Assembly: GCA_044370695.1 (NCBI GenBank)
Contig: JBILVB010000174.1
Location: 1 to 7,601, forward strand
DNA length: 7,601 bases
Reading direction: 5' to 3'
DNA from: JBEIFW01 sp044370695
Lineage (GTDB): Bacteria; Actinomycetota; Acidimicrobiia; Acidimicrobiales; Ilumatobacteraceae
Shown here: piece by piece, positions 1 through 6,433 of the stretch
Layout: each line of letters begins with the position of its first letter
How positions within the stretch are numbered: position 1 is the first letter of the stretch
The notes under the pieces: generated by a model
Databases searched by the model: none
The model's input: only the letters and a program-made list of their open reading frames with translations
What the model was told of the DNA's origin: nothing
Translations under genes and position numbers: made by a program

Positions 1-245
1 CCGAGAACGACCGGCTGCGCACCCAGGTGAGCGCGCTCGAACAGCCGGTCGCCGTGCTCACCGCCGCCCGTGAGCAACACCAGCGGGTGCCGCCGGGCGT
101 GATCGCCATCGTGGTCCAGCCCGAGGGGCCCGTCACCTCGCTGCCGGCCCGGTGGCCGTTCACCCTCGTCCAGGGCGTGCTCGAGTCACGCGTCAACGAC
201 GGCACCACCGCTCCCGCTGGAACGCCGAGCACCACCGCCGGATAA
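1..245 (+). CDS. C-terminal fragment of an unrecognised protein with a coiled-coil-like segment
   Basis: This reading frame is open from the left edge (first whole codon at position 3) to a TAA at 243-245, giving the last 80 residues of a gene that begins outside the window. The visible part starts with a charged stretch (ENDRLRTQVSALEQ) in which Leu5, Val9, Leu12, Val16 and Leu19 follow a 4-3-4-3 heptad spacing, as in a coiled coil. A probable beta-rich part follows (PPGVIAIVVQPEGPV), and the protein ends in a Thr/Ala/Pro/Gly-rich tail that looks disordered. No catalytic motif is visible and I do not recognise the family. A coiled coil followed by a small beta segment occurs in many envelope-associated proteins, but that is only a guess. 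The next gene starts 40 bp downstream on the same strand, so co-transcription is possible. It is not a CoxS or CoxM subunit. The same-strand frame, heptad pattern and clean gap to the next ribosome-binding site support a real gene end. Confidence 0.6.
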   Translation, partial: ENDRLRTQVSALEQPVAVLTAAREQHQRVPPGVIAIVVQPEGPVTSLPARWPFTLVQGVLESRVNDGTTAPAGTPSTTAG

Positions 246-272
246 GGTCGGGCGAACACCGAACGTCCCTAC

Positions 273-280
273 GGGGGGAG
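273..280 (+). promoter_or_regulatory. Shine-Dalgarno sequence of the CoxL-like gene
   Basis: GGGGGGAG ends five bases before the ATG at 286 and is the only good ribosome-binding sequence in the 40-bp gap. It fixes the start of the molybdenum hydroxylase large subunit. The rest of the gap (246-272) shows only a weak TAAGGT (243-248) that could be a -10 box, too weak to call as a promoter. Confidence 0.7.
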
Positions 281-285
281 CTCGA

Positions 286-2565
286 ATGCCCGGCAGCATC
301 CTCGGCAACCGCGTCCTTCGCAAAGAGGACCCCAAGTTCCTGACCACCGGCGGTGAGTACCTGGCCGATCTTCGCGAGCCCCTGCTCGAGGGCGCGCTGT
401 ACGTCACCTACGCCCGGTCGTCCGTCGCTCACGGCACCATCACGTCGATCGACACCTCGGCGGCGGCTGCGGCGCCGGGAGTGGTCGCCGTGTTCACCGC
501 CGCCGACCTGGGCCTCCAGCCGGTCCCGGCGCCGTTCAACCCCACCGTCGCCCGCACGCTGCTCGCCTCCGACAAGGTGCGCTACGTCGGTGAGCCGATC
601 GTCGCCATCGTCACCAGGCGGCCCGAGCAGGGTGAGGACGCCCTCGCCCTCGTGGAGATCGAGATCGAGCCGCTCGAGGCTCTGGTCGAGATGGAGGCGG
701 CGATGGCCTCCCCGACGTTGCTGTACCCGAGCGCGGGGAGCAACGTCGTGTTCGCCTCGACGGCGCTCGGCATGCCCGACGTGACGGGTGACGAGTTCTT
801 CGAGGGCTGCGAGGTCGTCGTGCGTGAGCGCGTCGTCAATCAGCGTGTCGCCCCGTGCCCGCTCGAGGTGCGCGGCGCTGCGGCGGCCTGGGTCGGCGAC
901 CGGCTGCACGTCTGGCTCTCCACGCAGCACGCCCAGGGTGCCCGCGATGCGCACAAGGCGGCCAACGGCCTCGACGGCGACAAGGTCCGCGTGATCACCC
1001 CCGACGTCGGCGGTGGCTTCGGTGCAAAGATCGGTGCTTACCCCGAGGAATTGCTGCTCGGCCCGATCGCCAAGCGGGTCGGCAAGGCCGTGAAGTTCCT
1101 GGAGGCCCGCAGCGAGTCGATGCTCGGCCTCGGTCACGGCCGCGGCCAGGTGCAGCGCGTCGCCATCGGTGGCGACCGTGACGGCACGGTGAAGGCCTAC
1201 CGGCTCGAGGTCCTGCAGGACTCGGGCGCCTACGCCGACATGGGCACGATCCTCGCTCCGTTCATGACCCGCCCGATGTCGTCGGGCGTGTATGCGATCC
1301 CGAAGATCGAGTGCGTGACCTACTCCATCGTCACGAACACCACGCCGACGGTCGCCTACCGGGGCGCCGGGCGACCGGAAGCCACCGCCGCCGTCGAGCG
1401 TGCGATGGACCTGTTCGCCGCCGAGATCGGCATGGATCCCGTCGACGTGCGGCGCAAGAACCTGATCGCCAAGTTCGACACGCCGCACACCACCACGGTC
1501 GGCCAGACCTACGACGTCGGCGACTACGAGGAGTCCCTGAATCGGGTGCTCGCCGCAGGCGACTACGCCGCCCTGCGGGCCGAGCAGGCCCGCCGCCGGG
1601 CCGGCGGCGATCGGGTGCAACTCGGCATCGGCGTGAGCGTCTACGTCGAGATCACCGGCGGCGTGCCGCCGATGGGGGAGACCGCCAAGATCGAGGTTCT
1701 CCCCGACGGCCGGGCGATCGTCTACACCGGCACCTCCCCGCACGGCCAGGGCCACGTCACGGCGTGGTCGATGTTGGCGTCCGAGGAGACGGGCATCCCC
1801 ATGGACCGCATCGACGTGGTCTGGGGTGACACCGACCTCGTGCCGGTCGGCGGCGGCACGATGGGCTCCCGCTCGCTGCAGCAGGGCGGCGCGGCCGTTC
1901 AGAAGGCCGCAGTCGAGCTCGTCGACAAGGCCCGGGACGTGGCGGCCCGGTTGCTCGAGGCAGCCAAGGACGACATCGTGCTCGACAAGGACGCCGGAGC
2001 GTTCCACGTCGCCGGCACGCCGTCGGTCGCCCGCACCTGGGTCGAACTGGCGGCCTCGGATCACGAGTCGCTGAAGGTCGACACCACGTTCTCGGCCTCG
2101 ATGCCCACGTTCCCCTTCGGCGCCCACCTCGCCGTCGTCGAGGTGGACACCGAGACGGGTCAGGTCCGCCTGGTTCGCCACATCGCGTGCGACGACGCGG
2201 GCCGGGTGCTGAACCCGCTGCTGCTCGAAGGCCAGATTCACGGTGGTATCGCTCAGGGCGCGGCGCAGGCGCTGCTCGAGGAGGTGCGCTACGACGACGA
2301 CGGCAACCCGATCACGGGCAACCTCGCCGACTACGCGTTCATCTCGGCCGCCGAACTGCCGAGCTTCGAGATCATCCACATGGAGACGCCGACCCACGTG
2401 AACCCGTTGGGCGCCAAGGGGATCGGTGAGTCCGGCACCATCGGTTCCACCCCGGCCGTGCAGTCGGCGGTGGTCGATGCGGTGTCGCACCTCGGGGTGC
2501 GTCACATCGACATGCCGCTCACCGCCGAGCGGGTGTGGCGGGCCGTCCAGGCCGCTCAGGGCTGA
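286..2565 (+). CDS. Molybdenum hydroxylase large subunit (xanthine dehydrogenase / form II CoxL family)
   Basis: A complete 759-residue protein matching the length of form II CoxL proteins. It should bind the molybdenum-molybdopterin cytosine dinucleotide cofactor and carry the hydroxylation site of a cytoplasmic (or membrane-associated) complex with a [2Fe-2S] subunit (CoxS) and an FAD subunit (CoxM). The N-terminal ILGNRVLRKEDPKFLTTGGEY segment is typical of the family's a/b hammerhead domain. Cofactor-binding motifs follow in the expected order: NQRVAPCPLEVRG (185-197), VGGGFGAK (241-248), the active-site loop VAYRGAGR (356-363), HGQGH (486-490), GGGTMGSRS (about 522-530), and GAKGIGESG with the presumed catalytic base Glu715. 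Authentic form I CO dehydrogenases carry AYxCSFR in the loop. AYRGAGR therefore points to a form II enzyme, whose substrate cannot be read from sequence and may be an aldehyde, purine or other heterocycle. The start is set by the strong Shine-Dalgarno sequence at 273-280. No CoxS or CoxM gene is adjacent: the neighbours are an unrelated gene upstream and a convergent cyclase downstream. Family assignment is very secure, substrate unknown. Confidence 0.95.
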   Translation: MPGSILGNRVLRKEDPKFLTTGGEYLADLREPLLEGALYVTYARSSVAHGTITSIDTSAAAAAPGVVAVFTAADLGLQPVPAPFNPTVARTLLASDKVRYVGEPIVAIVTRRPEQGEDALALVEIEIEPLEALVEMEAAMASPTLLYPSAGSNVVFASTALGMPDVTGDEFFEGCEVVVRERVVNQRVAPCPLEVRGAAAAWVGDRLHVWLSTQHAQGARDAHKAANGLDGDKVRVITPDVGGGFGAKIGAYPEELLLGPIAKRVGKAVKFLEARSESMLGLGHGRGQVQRVAIGGDRDGTVKAYRLEVLQDSGAYADMGTILAPFMTRPMSSGVYAIPKIECVTYSIVTNTTPTVAYRGAGRPEATAAVERAMDLFAAEIGMDPVDVRRKNLIAKFDTPHTTTVGQTYDVGDYEESLNRVLAAGDYAALRAEQARRRAGGDRVQLGIGVSVYVEITGGVPPMGETAKIEVLPDGRAIVYTGTSPHGQGHVTAWSMLASEETGIPMDRIDVVWGDTDLVPVGGGTMGSRSLQQGGAAVQKAAVELVDKARDVAARLLEAAKDDIVLDKDAGAFHVAGTPSVARTWVELAASDHESLKVDTTFSASMPTFPFGAHLAVVEVDTETGQVRLVRHIACDDAGRVLNPLLLEGQIHGGIAQGAAQALLEEVRYDDDGNPITGNLADYAFISAAELPSFEIIHMETPTHVNPLGAKGIGESGTIGSTPAVQSAVVDAVSHLGVRHIDMPLTAERVWRAVQAAQG

Positions 2566-4538
2566 TCGTCACCGGGTGGTGGCGTAGGGCCTCGGCCCGG
2601 CGCCACCACCCGAACGACGACGTCGGTGTCCCGGCACCGCTTGGCTTCGTACATGGCGTGGTCAGCGTGGTGCAGCCATGCCTCGGCCGAGGCGGGGCCG
2701 CCCACGGCGACGCCGATCGACGCGCGCAGCCCGGCCAAGCTGATCTCGGGCATCTCCAGACCACGGAGGAACCGAGCGATGCGACGTCCGAGCGCCTCCG
2801 CGTCGTCGTGCCCGCGTACGTGGTCCGCGACGACGACGAATTCGTCGCCACCGAGTCGTGCCACGAAGTCGTCCCGACCGACGGCGGCGACCAACCGGCG
2901 GGCGGTGCGGCGGAGCAGCTCGTCGCCGACGGCGTGTCCGTGGCGGTCGTTGATCGCCTTGAACCCGTCGAGATCGATGAACACGACCGCAGGCCGGGCT
3001 GCGCTTCGTGCGCTGAGCGCACCGAGACGCTCGACCAGCGCCTGTCGGTTGCCCAACCCGGTGAGGGCGTCGGTGACGACCTGCGCGCGGAGGCGGTCCT
3101 CGGCCTCGGCCCGCAGTAGCGCGCCGGCGATGGTGTCGGCAGCCGCGCGCAGGAACCGCCGGTCCTGCTCGGTCCATCGCCGGGAGGCCTCGGCCCCGGC
3201 GGCGAGGAACCCGATGATGCGGCCTCGTGCGACCAGCGGTGCGGCCATGACCCGTACGAGGTCGCGCAGCTGACCGAACAACGCCGAAGACGGCGCGGAC
3301 GCCGGGTGGTCGCTGTCGAACACGGCGCTGTCGGATCCTGCGACGTCGGCCAGGGCGGCGAGTTCCCCGTCGAGCGAGCCCGGTTCCGCGGCGCAGGGGG
3401 GCGCGTCGGTCCCGCCTGCCGTCCGGTAGCGCAACCCGGCGCCGACCACCGGCTCGAGCGCGAGGACGACCTCGACGGCACCGAGGAACTCCAAGGAGGC
3501 CCCGGCGAAGTGATCGAGCACTCGTTCGATGTCGGGGTCCACGTGGGCGAGCAACCGTTGGGCGAGGGCGGCGAGCAGATCGTCGGCCTCACGCGCCCGC
3601 CGGTCCTCCGCATGGCGGAGGTCTTCGTCGACGGCGGCGGCGAGGGGCTCAGCCAGTTGGCGGAGCGCGATGGCCGACCAGCCGGGCCATGACCGTTCCG
3701 CAGCCACGGACTCGATCACTAGGGCACCCGGGCCGCGCGAGGTCACGAGCGGATGGGCGAGGATCGACGCGGAATGCCACGCACGATGCAGTGCGGTCCG
3801 GTCGAACTGCTCGGCGCGCACGACGCTGTGGTTGCTCGTGATCGTCTGGCCCGACCGACACCAGGCCTCGAGGCGATCGGGGTCGAACCCGACGAACATA
3901 AGTTCGCCGGGTTGCGGCCCGGGCTCCACGCCCGGCGCCGTCCAGGTTCGCATCGTGAAGATGGTGCGCACCCACGGATCGAACACGACCACGGTCGCAC
4001 GGTCGGCACCGGCTGCGCAGCCGATCCGTTCGAGGGCGCTGAGCACCCAGTGGCCGATCTCGGCGCGGTCGAGCACCGCCCGATCGCGCAGGATGTCGAG
4101 CACGAGCCGGTCGGCTTCGCGTCGATCGCTCGCCTCGGTGGCCGCACGGCGTTCCTCGGTGACGTCCCGGGTCAGCACGAGCAGACCGCGCACGGCGGGA
4201 TCGTCGAAGCGGGCCTCGCAGCGATGGCACCAGATCCGATCGCCGCGCAACCCACCGCGTGTCTCGATGGTGAACGAACGCCGGCCTGCGGCGAGGTGCG
4301 CCTTGACCGCTCGGTCCACCCGCGCGCCTTCCTCGGCGGGGAGCAGGTCGGTCGGGGCCCGCCCGATCGCTTCGGTGGGCTCCAGTCCGAGAACCGAGGC
4401 CCAGTTGGGGGAGGCGTAGCGGATGTCGCCGCCGGCTCCGATCACGCTGACGGCCTCGCCCGAGCGACGTAGGAGCGTGTGCGCGATGGCATCGGACAGC
4501 CGGCGTCGATGCGCCCGGGGTCCCGCCAGGTCGCCCAT
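2556..4538 (-). CDS. Diguanylate cyclase with PAS-GAF-GAF-GGDEF architecture
   Basis: A 660-residue cytosolic signalling protein without membrane segments or signal peptide. An N-terminal PAS domain (about 25-130) is followed by two GAF-like domains (about 145-305 and 320-478) and a GGDEF domain (about 485-640). The GGDEF domain has all core elements: DALTGLGNR (490-498), FIDLDGFKAIND (520-531, with Asp522 a predicted metal ligand), GGDEF (563-567) and ASIGVA (606-611). It should therefore condense two GTP into c-di-GMP. The product-inhibition I-site (RxxD) is degenerate: the Arg position is Gly554, with Asp557 retained. No EAL domain is present. The N-terminal sensory ligands are unknown; Trp103-Cys104-His-Arg-Cys107 puts a CxxC in the PAS sheet. 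The frame stays open far upstream, but that extension is antisense to the exporter ATPase, so the start is placed at the ATG at 4538. This start has no Shine-Dalgarno sequence and may be leaderless. The gene is divergent from the exporter and convergent with the CoxL-like gene, overlapping it by 10 bp. Confidence 0.92.
   Translation of the reverse strand: MGDLAGPRAHRRRLSDAIAHTLLRRSGEAVSVIGAGGDIRYASPNWASVLGLEPTEAIGRAPTDLLPAEEGARVDRAVKAHLAAGRRSFTIETRGGLRGDRIWCHRCEARFDDPAVRGLLVLTRDVTEERRAATEASDRREADRLVLDILRDRAVLDRAEIGHWVLSALERIGCAAGADRATVVVFDPWVRTIFTMRTWTAPGVEPGPQPGELMFVGFDPDRLEAWCRSGQTITSNHSVVRAEQFDRTALHRAWHSASILAHPLVTSRGPGALVIESVAAERSWPGWSAIALRQLAEPLAAAVDEDLRHAEDRRAREADDLLAALAQRLLAHVDPDIERVLDHFAGASLEFLGAVEVVLALEPVVGAGLRYRTAGGTDAPPCAAEPGSLDGELAALADVAGSDSAVFDSDHPASAPSSALFGQLRDLVRVMAAPLVARGRIIGFLAAGAEASRRWTEQDRRFLRAAADTIAGALLRAEAEDRLRAQVVTDALTGLGNRQALVERLGALSARSAARPAVVFIDLDGFKAINDRHGHAVGDELLRRTARRLVAAVGRDDFVARLGGDEFVVVADHVRGHDDAEALGRRIARFLRGLEMPEISLAGLRASIGVAVGGPASAEAWLHHADHAMYEAKRCRDTDVVVRVVAPGRGPTPPPGDDQP
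2573..2612. terminator. Long perfect hairpin between convergent genes, candidate bidirectional terminator
   Basis: The arms CGGGTGGTGGCG (2573-2584) and CGCCACCACCCG (2601-2612) are exact reverse complements: a 12-bp, GC-rich stem. The 16-base loop can fold again into a 4-bp GGGC/GCCC stem capped by CTCG. It begins 7 bp after the stop of the CoxL-like gene. On the minus strand it lies inside the last codons of the cyclase (residues 643-656), before that gene's stop at 2556-2558. No T-run follows on either strand, so it would be a hairpin-only terminator or a 3'-end-stabilising structure, not a classical intrinsic terminator. The pairing is certain, the function inferred. Confidence 0.65.
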
Positions 4539-4558
4539 GGGCGAATGATGCCGCAAGC

Positions 4559-4568
4559 GGGGGGGGGG
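4559..4568. repeat. Homopolymer run of 10 G
   Basis: Ten consecutive G on the plus strand (C on the minus strand) in the divergent intergenic region. It lies 21-30 bp upstream of the cyclase ATG and about 60-70 bp upstream of the exporter GTG. Runs of this length are prone to slipped-strand length change, and this one falls where a promoter spacer or -35 region for the cyclase would be. Confidence 0.95.
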
Positions 4569-4592
4569 TGGCCATGGACCAACGGCCCATCG

Positions 4593-4629
4593 CGGTCCTC
4601 GCCGGGACCGGGTGTACGGTCCGCGACCG
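4593..4629. promoter_or_regulatory. Array of alternating CGGTC/GACCG half-sites, candidate operator or alternative hairpins
   Basis: CGGTCC (4593-4598), GGACCG (4605-4610) and CGGTCC (4617-4622) alternate in orientation, each separated by exactly six bases. A further GACCG (4625-4629) pairs with CGGTC (4617-4621) across CGC. The array overlaps the proposed -10 box and touches the GTG start of the exporter ATPase. As DNA it could be a multi-site operator for a dimeric repressor. If transcription starts upstream of the array, the RNA could form three mutually exclusive hairpins. No regulator gene is visible in the window. Confidence 0.4.
4615..4620 (+). promoter_or_regulatory. Candidate -10 box for a leaderless exporter transcript
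   Basis: TACGGT fits the actinobacterial TAnnnT -10 pattern and ends 8 bases before the GTG at 4629, so transcription would start at or within a base or two of the start codon. This agrees with the lack of any Shine-Dalgarno sequence before the GTG. No convincing -35 box is seen about 17 bp upstream. Confidence 0.4.
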
Positions 4630-5630
4630 TGCAGGAACGACCCCCCGTTCTCGCCGAGGGTCTCGTGCGCCATTTCGGCGACGTGCGCGCGGTCGACGGC
4701 GTCGACCTGCAGGTGCGCACCGGCGAGATCTTCGGCTTTCTCGGCCCCAACGGTGCCGGCAAGTCCACCACGGTTCGGATGCTCACGACCCTGCTGCGGC
4801 CCTCGGCCGGCCGTGCGTGGGTGGCGGGATTCGACGTCGTCGCCGAGGCCGACGCGGTGCGCCGTTCGATCGGGGTCGCCCTGCAGGACGCAGCGATCGA
4901 CCCGCTCATGACCGGCTCGGAGCTGCTCGACCTCCAGGGTGTGCTCTACGGCCTGCCGCGCGAGCAGGCCCGCCGGCGAGCCGGCGAGTTGCTCGAACGA
5001 GTGGGACTCACTGCCGCCGCAGGTCGTCGGGTGGGGACGTACTCGGGGGGCATGCGTCGCCGTCTCGACCTGGCGTTGTCGCTGATCCATGCGCCGACCG
5101 TGCTCTTCCTCGACGAGCCGACCACCGGGCTCGACCCGATGAGCCGGTTGTCGTTGTGGGAGGAGGTGCGTCGGTTGAACGGCGAAGGCACCACCGTGCT
5201 GCTCACGACCCAGTACCTCGAGGAGGCCGATCAGCTCGCCGGGCGCATCGCCATCATCGACCGCGGTCGCATCGTGCGGGAGGGCGACCCGAAGGACTTG
5301 AAAGCGGCGGTCGGCTCGCCGACGCTGTTCGTCGACGTACCGGCCGCGCAGGTCGCCGCCGCCCGGGAGGTGCTCGCCCGGTTCGGCGAGGCTCGGCCCT
5401 CGCCCGAAGGTACGCTCGGTGTCGGCCTGGCCGGCGGGGCGGGGGCGATGAGCGACGTGGTGCGCGCCCTCGACGAGGCCGGCGTGCAACTCGAACACAT
5501 GGAGCTCAAGGCGCCCAGCCTCGACGACGTGTTCGCCGAGGCCACCGGGCACCGGCTCGAGGGGGCCGTCGACGCCTCGCCCGCAGACGGTGCCGGGCCG
5601 CCGAAGCGCCGGGGTCGGAGAGGCCGATGA
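4629..5630 (+). CDS. ABC exporter ATP-binding protein, DrrA (daunorubicin resistance) family
   Basis: This 333-residue nucleotide-binding subunit should power the two permeases encoded directly after it. Walker A is GPNGAGKST (39-47), the Q-loop glutamine is Gln86, the signature is YSGGM (138-142), and Walker B is VLFLDEP (158-164) with catalytic Glu163, followed by TTGLDP. The usual switch histidine is glutamine (Gln195 in LLTTQYLEEADQLA), a sequence typical of the DrrA family. The C-terminal extension contains LKAPSLDDVF, also typical of DrrA and thought to aid assembly with the membrane partner. The start is the GTG at 4629, which gives a normal N-terminus (QERPPVLAEGLVRHFGD). It has no Shine-Dalgarno sequence but a well-placed -10 box, so the transcript may be leaderless. 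The stop codon overlaps the next start as ATGA. DrrA homologues export drugs, glycolipids or peptides; the substrate here is unknown. Family call secure. Confidence 0.94.
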   Translation: MQERPPVLAEGLVRHFGDVRAVDGVDLQVRTGEIFGFLGPNGAGKSTTVRMLTTLLRPSAGRAWVAGFDVVAEADAVRRSIGVALQDAAIDPLMTGSELLDLQGVLYGLPREQARRRAGELLERVGLTAAAGRRVGTYSGGMRRRLDLALSLIHAPTVLFLDEPTTGLDPMSRLSLWEEVRRLNGEGTTVLLTTQYLEEADQLAGRIAIIDRGRIVREGDPKDLKAAVGSPTLFVDVPAAQVAAAREVLARFGEARPSPEGTLGVGLAGGAGAMSDVVRALDEAGVQLEHMELKAPSLDDVFAEATGHRLEGAVDASPADGAGPPKRRGRRGR

Positions 5631-6433
5631 CCGCACCACTGCCCGTGCGGCCGAGGGTCCTCGCCCAGGTCGGCGCGCTGTCCCGGCGCTCGGTCGTCGG
5701 TCTCCTGCGGGAGTTCCCCCTGCTGCTGCCGGGGATCTTGTTCCCGCTGGTGTTCGTCGCCATCAATGCCGGCAGCTTCACGAAGTCGTTGCCGCTGTTG
5801 CAGGCCTGCTGCTACCCGGAGCTCGATTCGTTCGTCACGTTCACCCTTGCGTCCTCGGTGGTGCAAGGGGTTCTGTTCGGTTCGGTCCAGGGGGCTACCG
5901 GCCTGGCCACCGACATCGAGCAGGGCTTCTTCGAACGGATGCTCGCCTCACCCGTGAACCGCACCGCCATCCTGGTCAGCCGGCTCGCAGGGGCGGCGTT
6001 CCTCGGAGCGCTGCAGGCGTCGCTGTTCGCTGTCGTGCTCACCGTCTTCGGCGCCCGGGTTTCGGCCGGGCTGGCTGGCTACGCCGTTCTCGTCGTGTCG
6101 GGGGCGCTGATCGCGCTCGGCTTCGGTGCGCTGCTCGCCGCCATGGCGATCAAGACGGGCTCGGCCGAGGCGGTGCAGAGCACGTTCCCGCTCGCGTTCG
6201 TGCTGCTGTTCGCATCGTCTGCGTTCTTCCCCCGCGAGACCATGACCGGCTGGTTCCGGACGCTTGCGGACTGGAACCCGTTGTCCCACATCACCGAAGG
6301 GCTGCGCGATCTGGTGATCGACGGGTGGAGCTGGTCGGCGGCACTCAATGCGCTCGACCTCCCGCTCGGCATCACCGCCGTCGGCGTCGTGCTCGCTCTC
6401 GTGGCCCTGCGCCGCCGTCTGGCGGCGTCGTGA
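5627..6433 (+). CDS. ABC-2 type transporter permease, first of two
   Basis: A 268-residue integral membrane protein of the ABC-2 permease (DrrB-like) family. Hydrophobic segments suggest six membrane helices, at about 31-48, 68-92, 117-141, 148-175, 184-202 and 245-263. The cytoplasmic segment DIEQGFFERMLASPVNRTAIL (96-116) matches the conserved coupling region of this family that contacts the ATPase. The WNPLSHITEGLRDL stretch before the last helix is also typical. The ATG at 5627 overlaps the ATPase stop as ATGA, and GGAGAGG (5617-5623) precedes it, so translation is probably coupled. The length is normal for the family. Its stop overlaps the GTG of a second permease, so the membrane part of the exporter is probably a heterodimer. 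Substrate unknown. Confidence 0.9.
   Translation: MTAPLPVRPRVLAQVGALSRRSVVGLLREFPLLLPGILFPLVFVAINAGSFTKSLPLLQACCYPELDSFVTFTLASSVVQGVLFGSVQGATGLATDIEQGFFERMLASPVNRTAILVSRLAGAAFLGALQASLFAVVLTVFGARVSAGLAGYAVLVVSGALIALGFGALLAAMAIKTGSAEAVQSTFPLAFVLLFASSAFFPRETMTGWFRTLADWNPLSHITEGLRDLVIDGWSWSAALNALDLPLGITAVGVVLALVALRRRLAAS
6410..6427 (+). repeat. 7-bp inverted repeat just before the second permease start
   Basis: CGCCGCC (6410-6416) and GGCGGCG (6421-6427) pair perfectly across GTCT. They lie in the last codons of the first permease and end two bases before the GTG at 6430. In mRNA this hairpin would occupy the place of a ribosome-binding site. It also encodes the basic C-terminal RRRLAAS, so coding constraint and high GC may explain it in part. 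Confidence 0.5.

Noticed and set aside
193..2505. A 770-codon open frame on the minus strand, antisense to nearly all of the CoxL-like gene
   Set aside because: Its translation is rich in Arg, His, Asp and Gly with no recognisable domain, as expected for the complement of a GC-rich gene. The plus-strand frame encodes a complete, well-conserved enzyme.
286..2565. Annotation as CO dehydrogenase CoxL
   Set aside because: The active-site loop is AYRGAGR and lacks the Cys-containing AYxCSFR motif required for the Mo-Cu site of form I CO dehydrogenase.
4568..5626. N-terminal extension of the first permease frame, overlapping the ATPase gene
   Set aside because: The extension is Arg-rich and overlaps the ATPase, whose Walker motifs are intact. 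The ATGA start at 5627 with GGAGAGG gives a normal permease N-terminus.
4539..5639. Upstream extension of the cyclase frame (to a 1027-residue protein)
   Set aside because: The extra 367 codons are antisense to the exporter ATPase and show no domain. The PAS domain begins soon after the ATG at 4538, so the start is placed there.
5590..6429. N-terminal extension of the second permease frame
   Set aside because: It is the out-of-frame shadow of the first permease. The GTG at 6430 gives a family-typical start.
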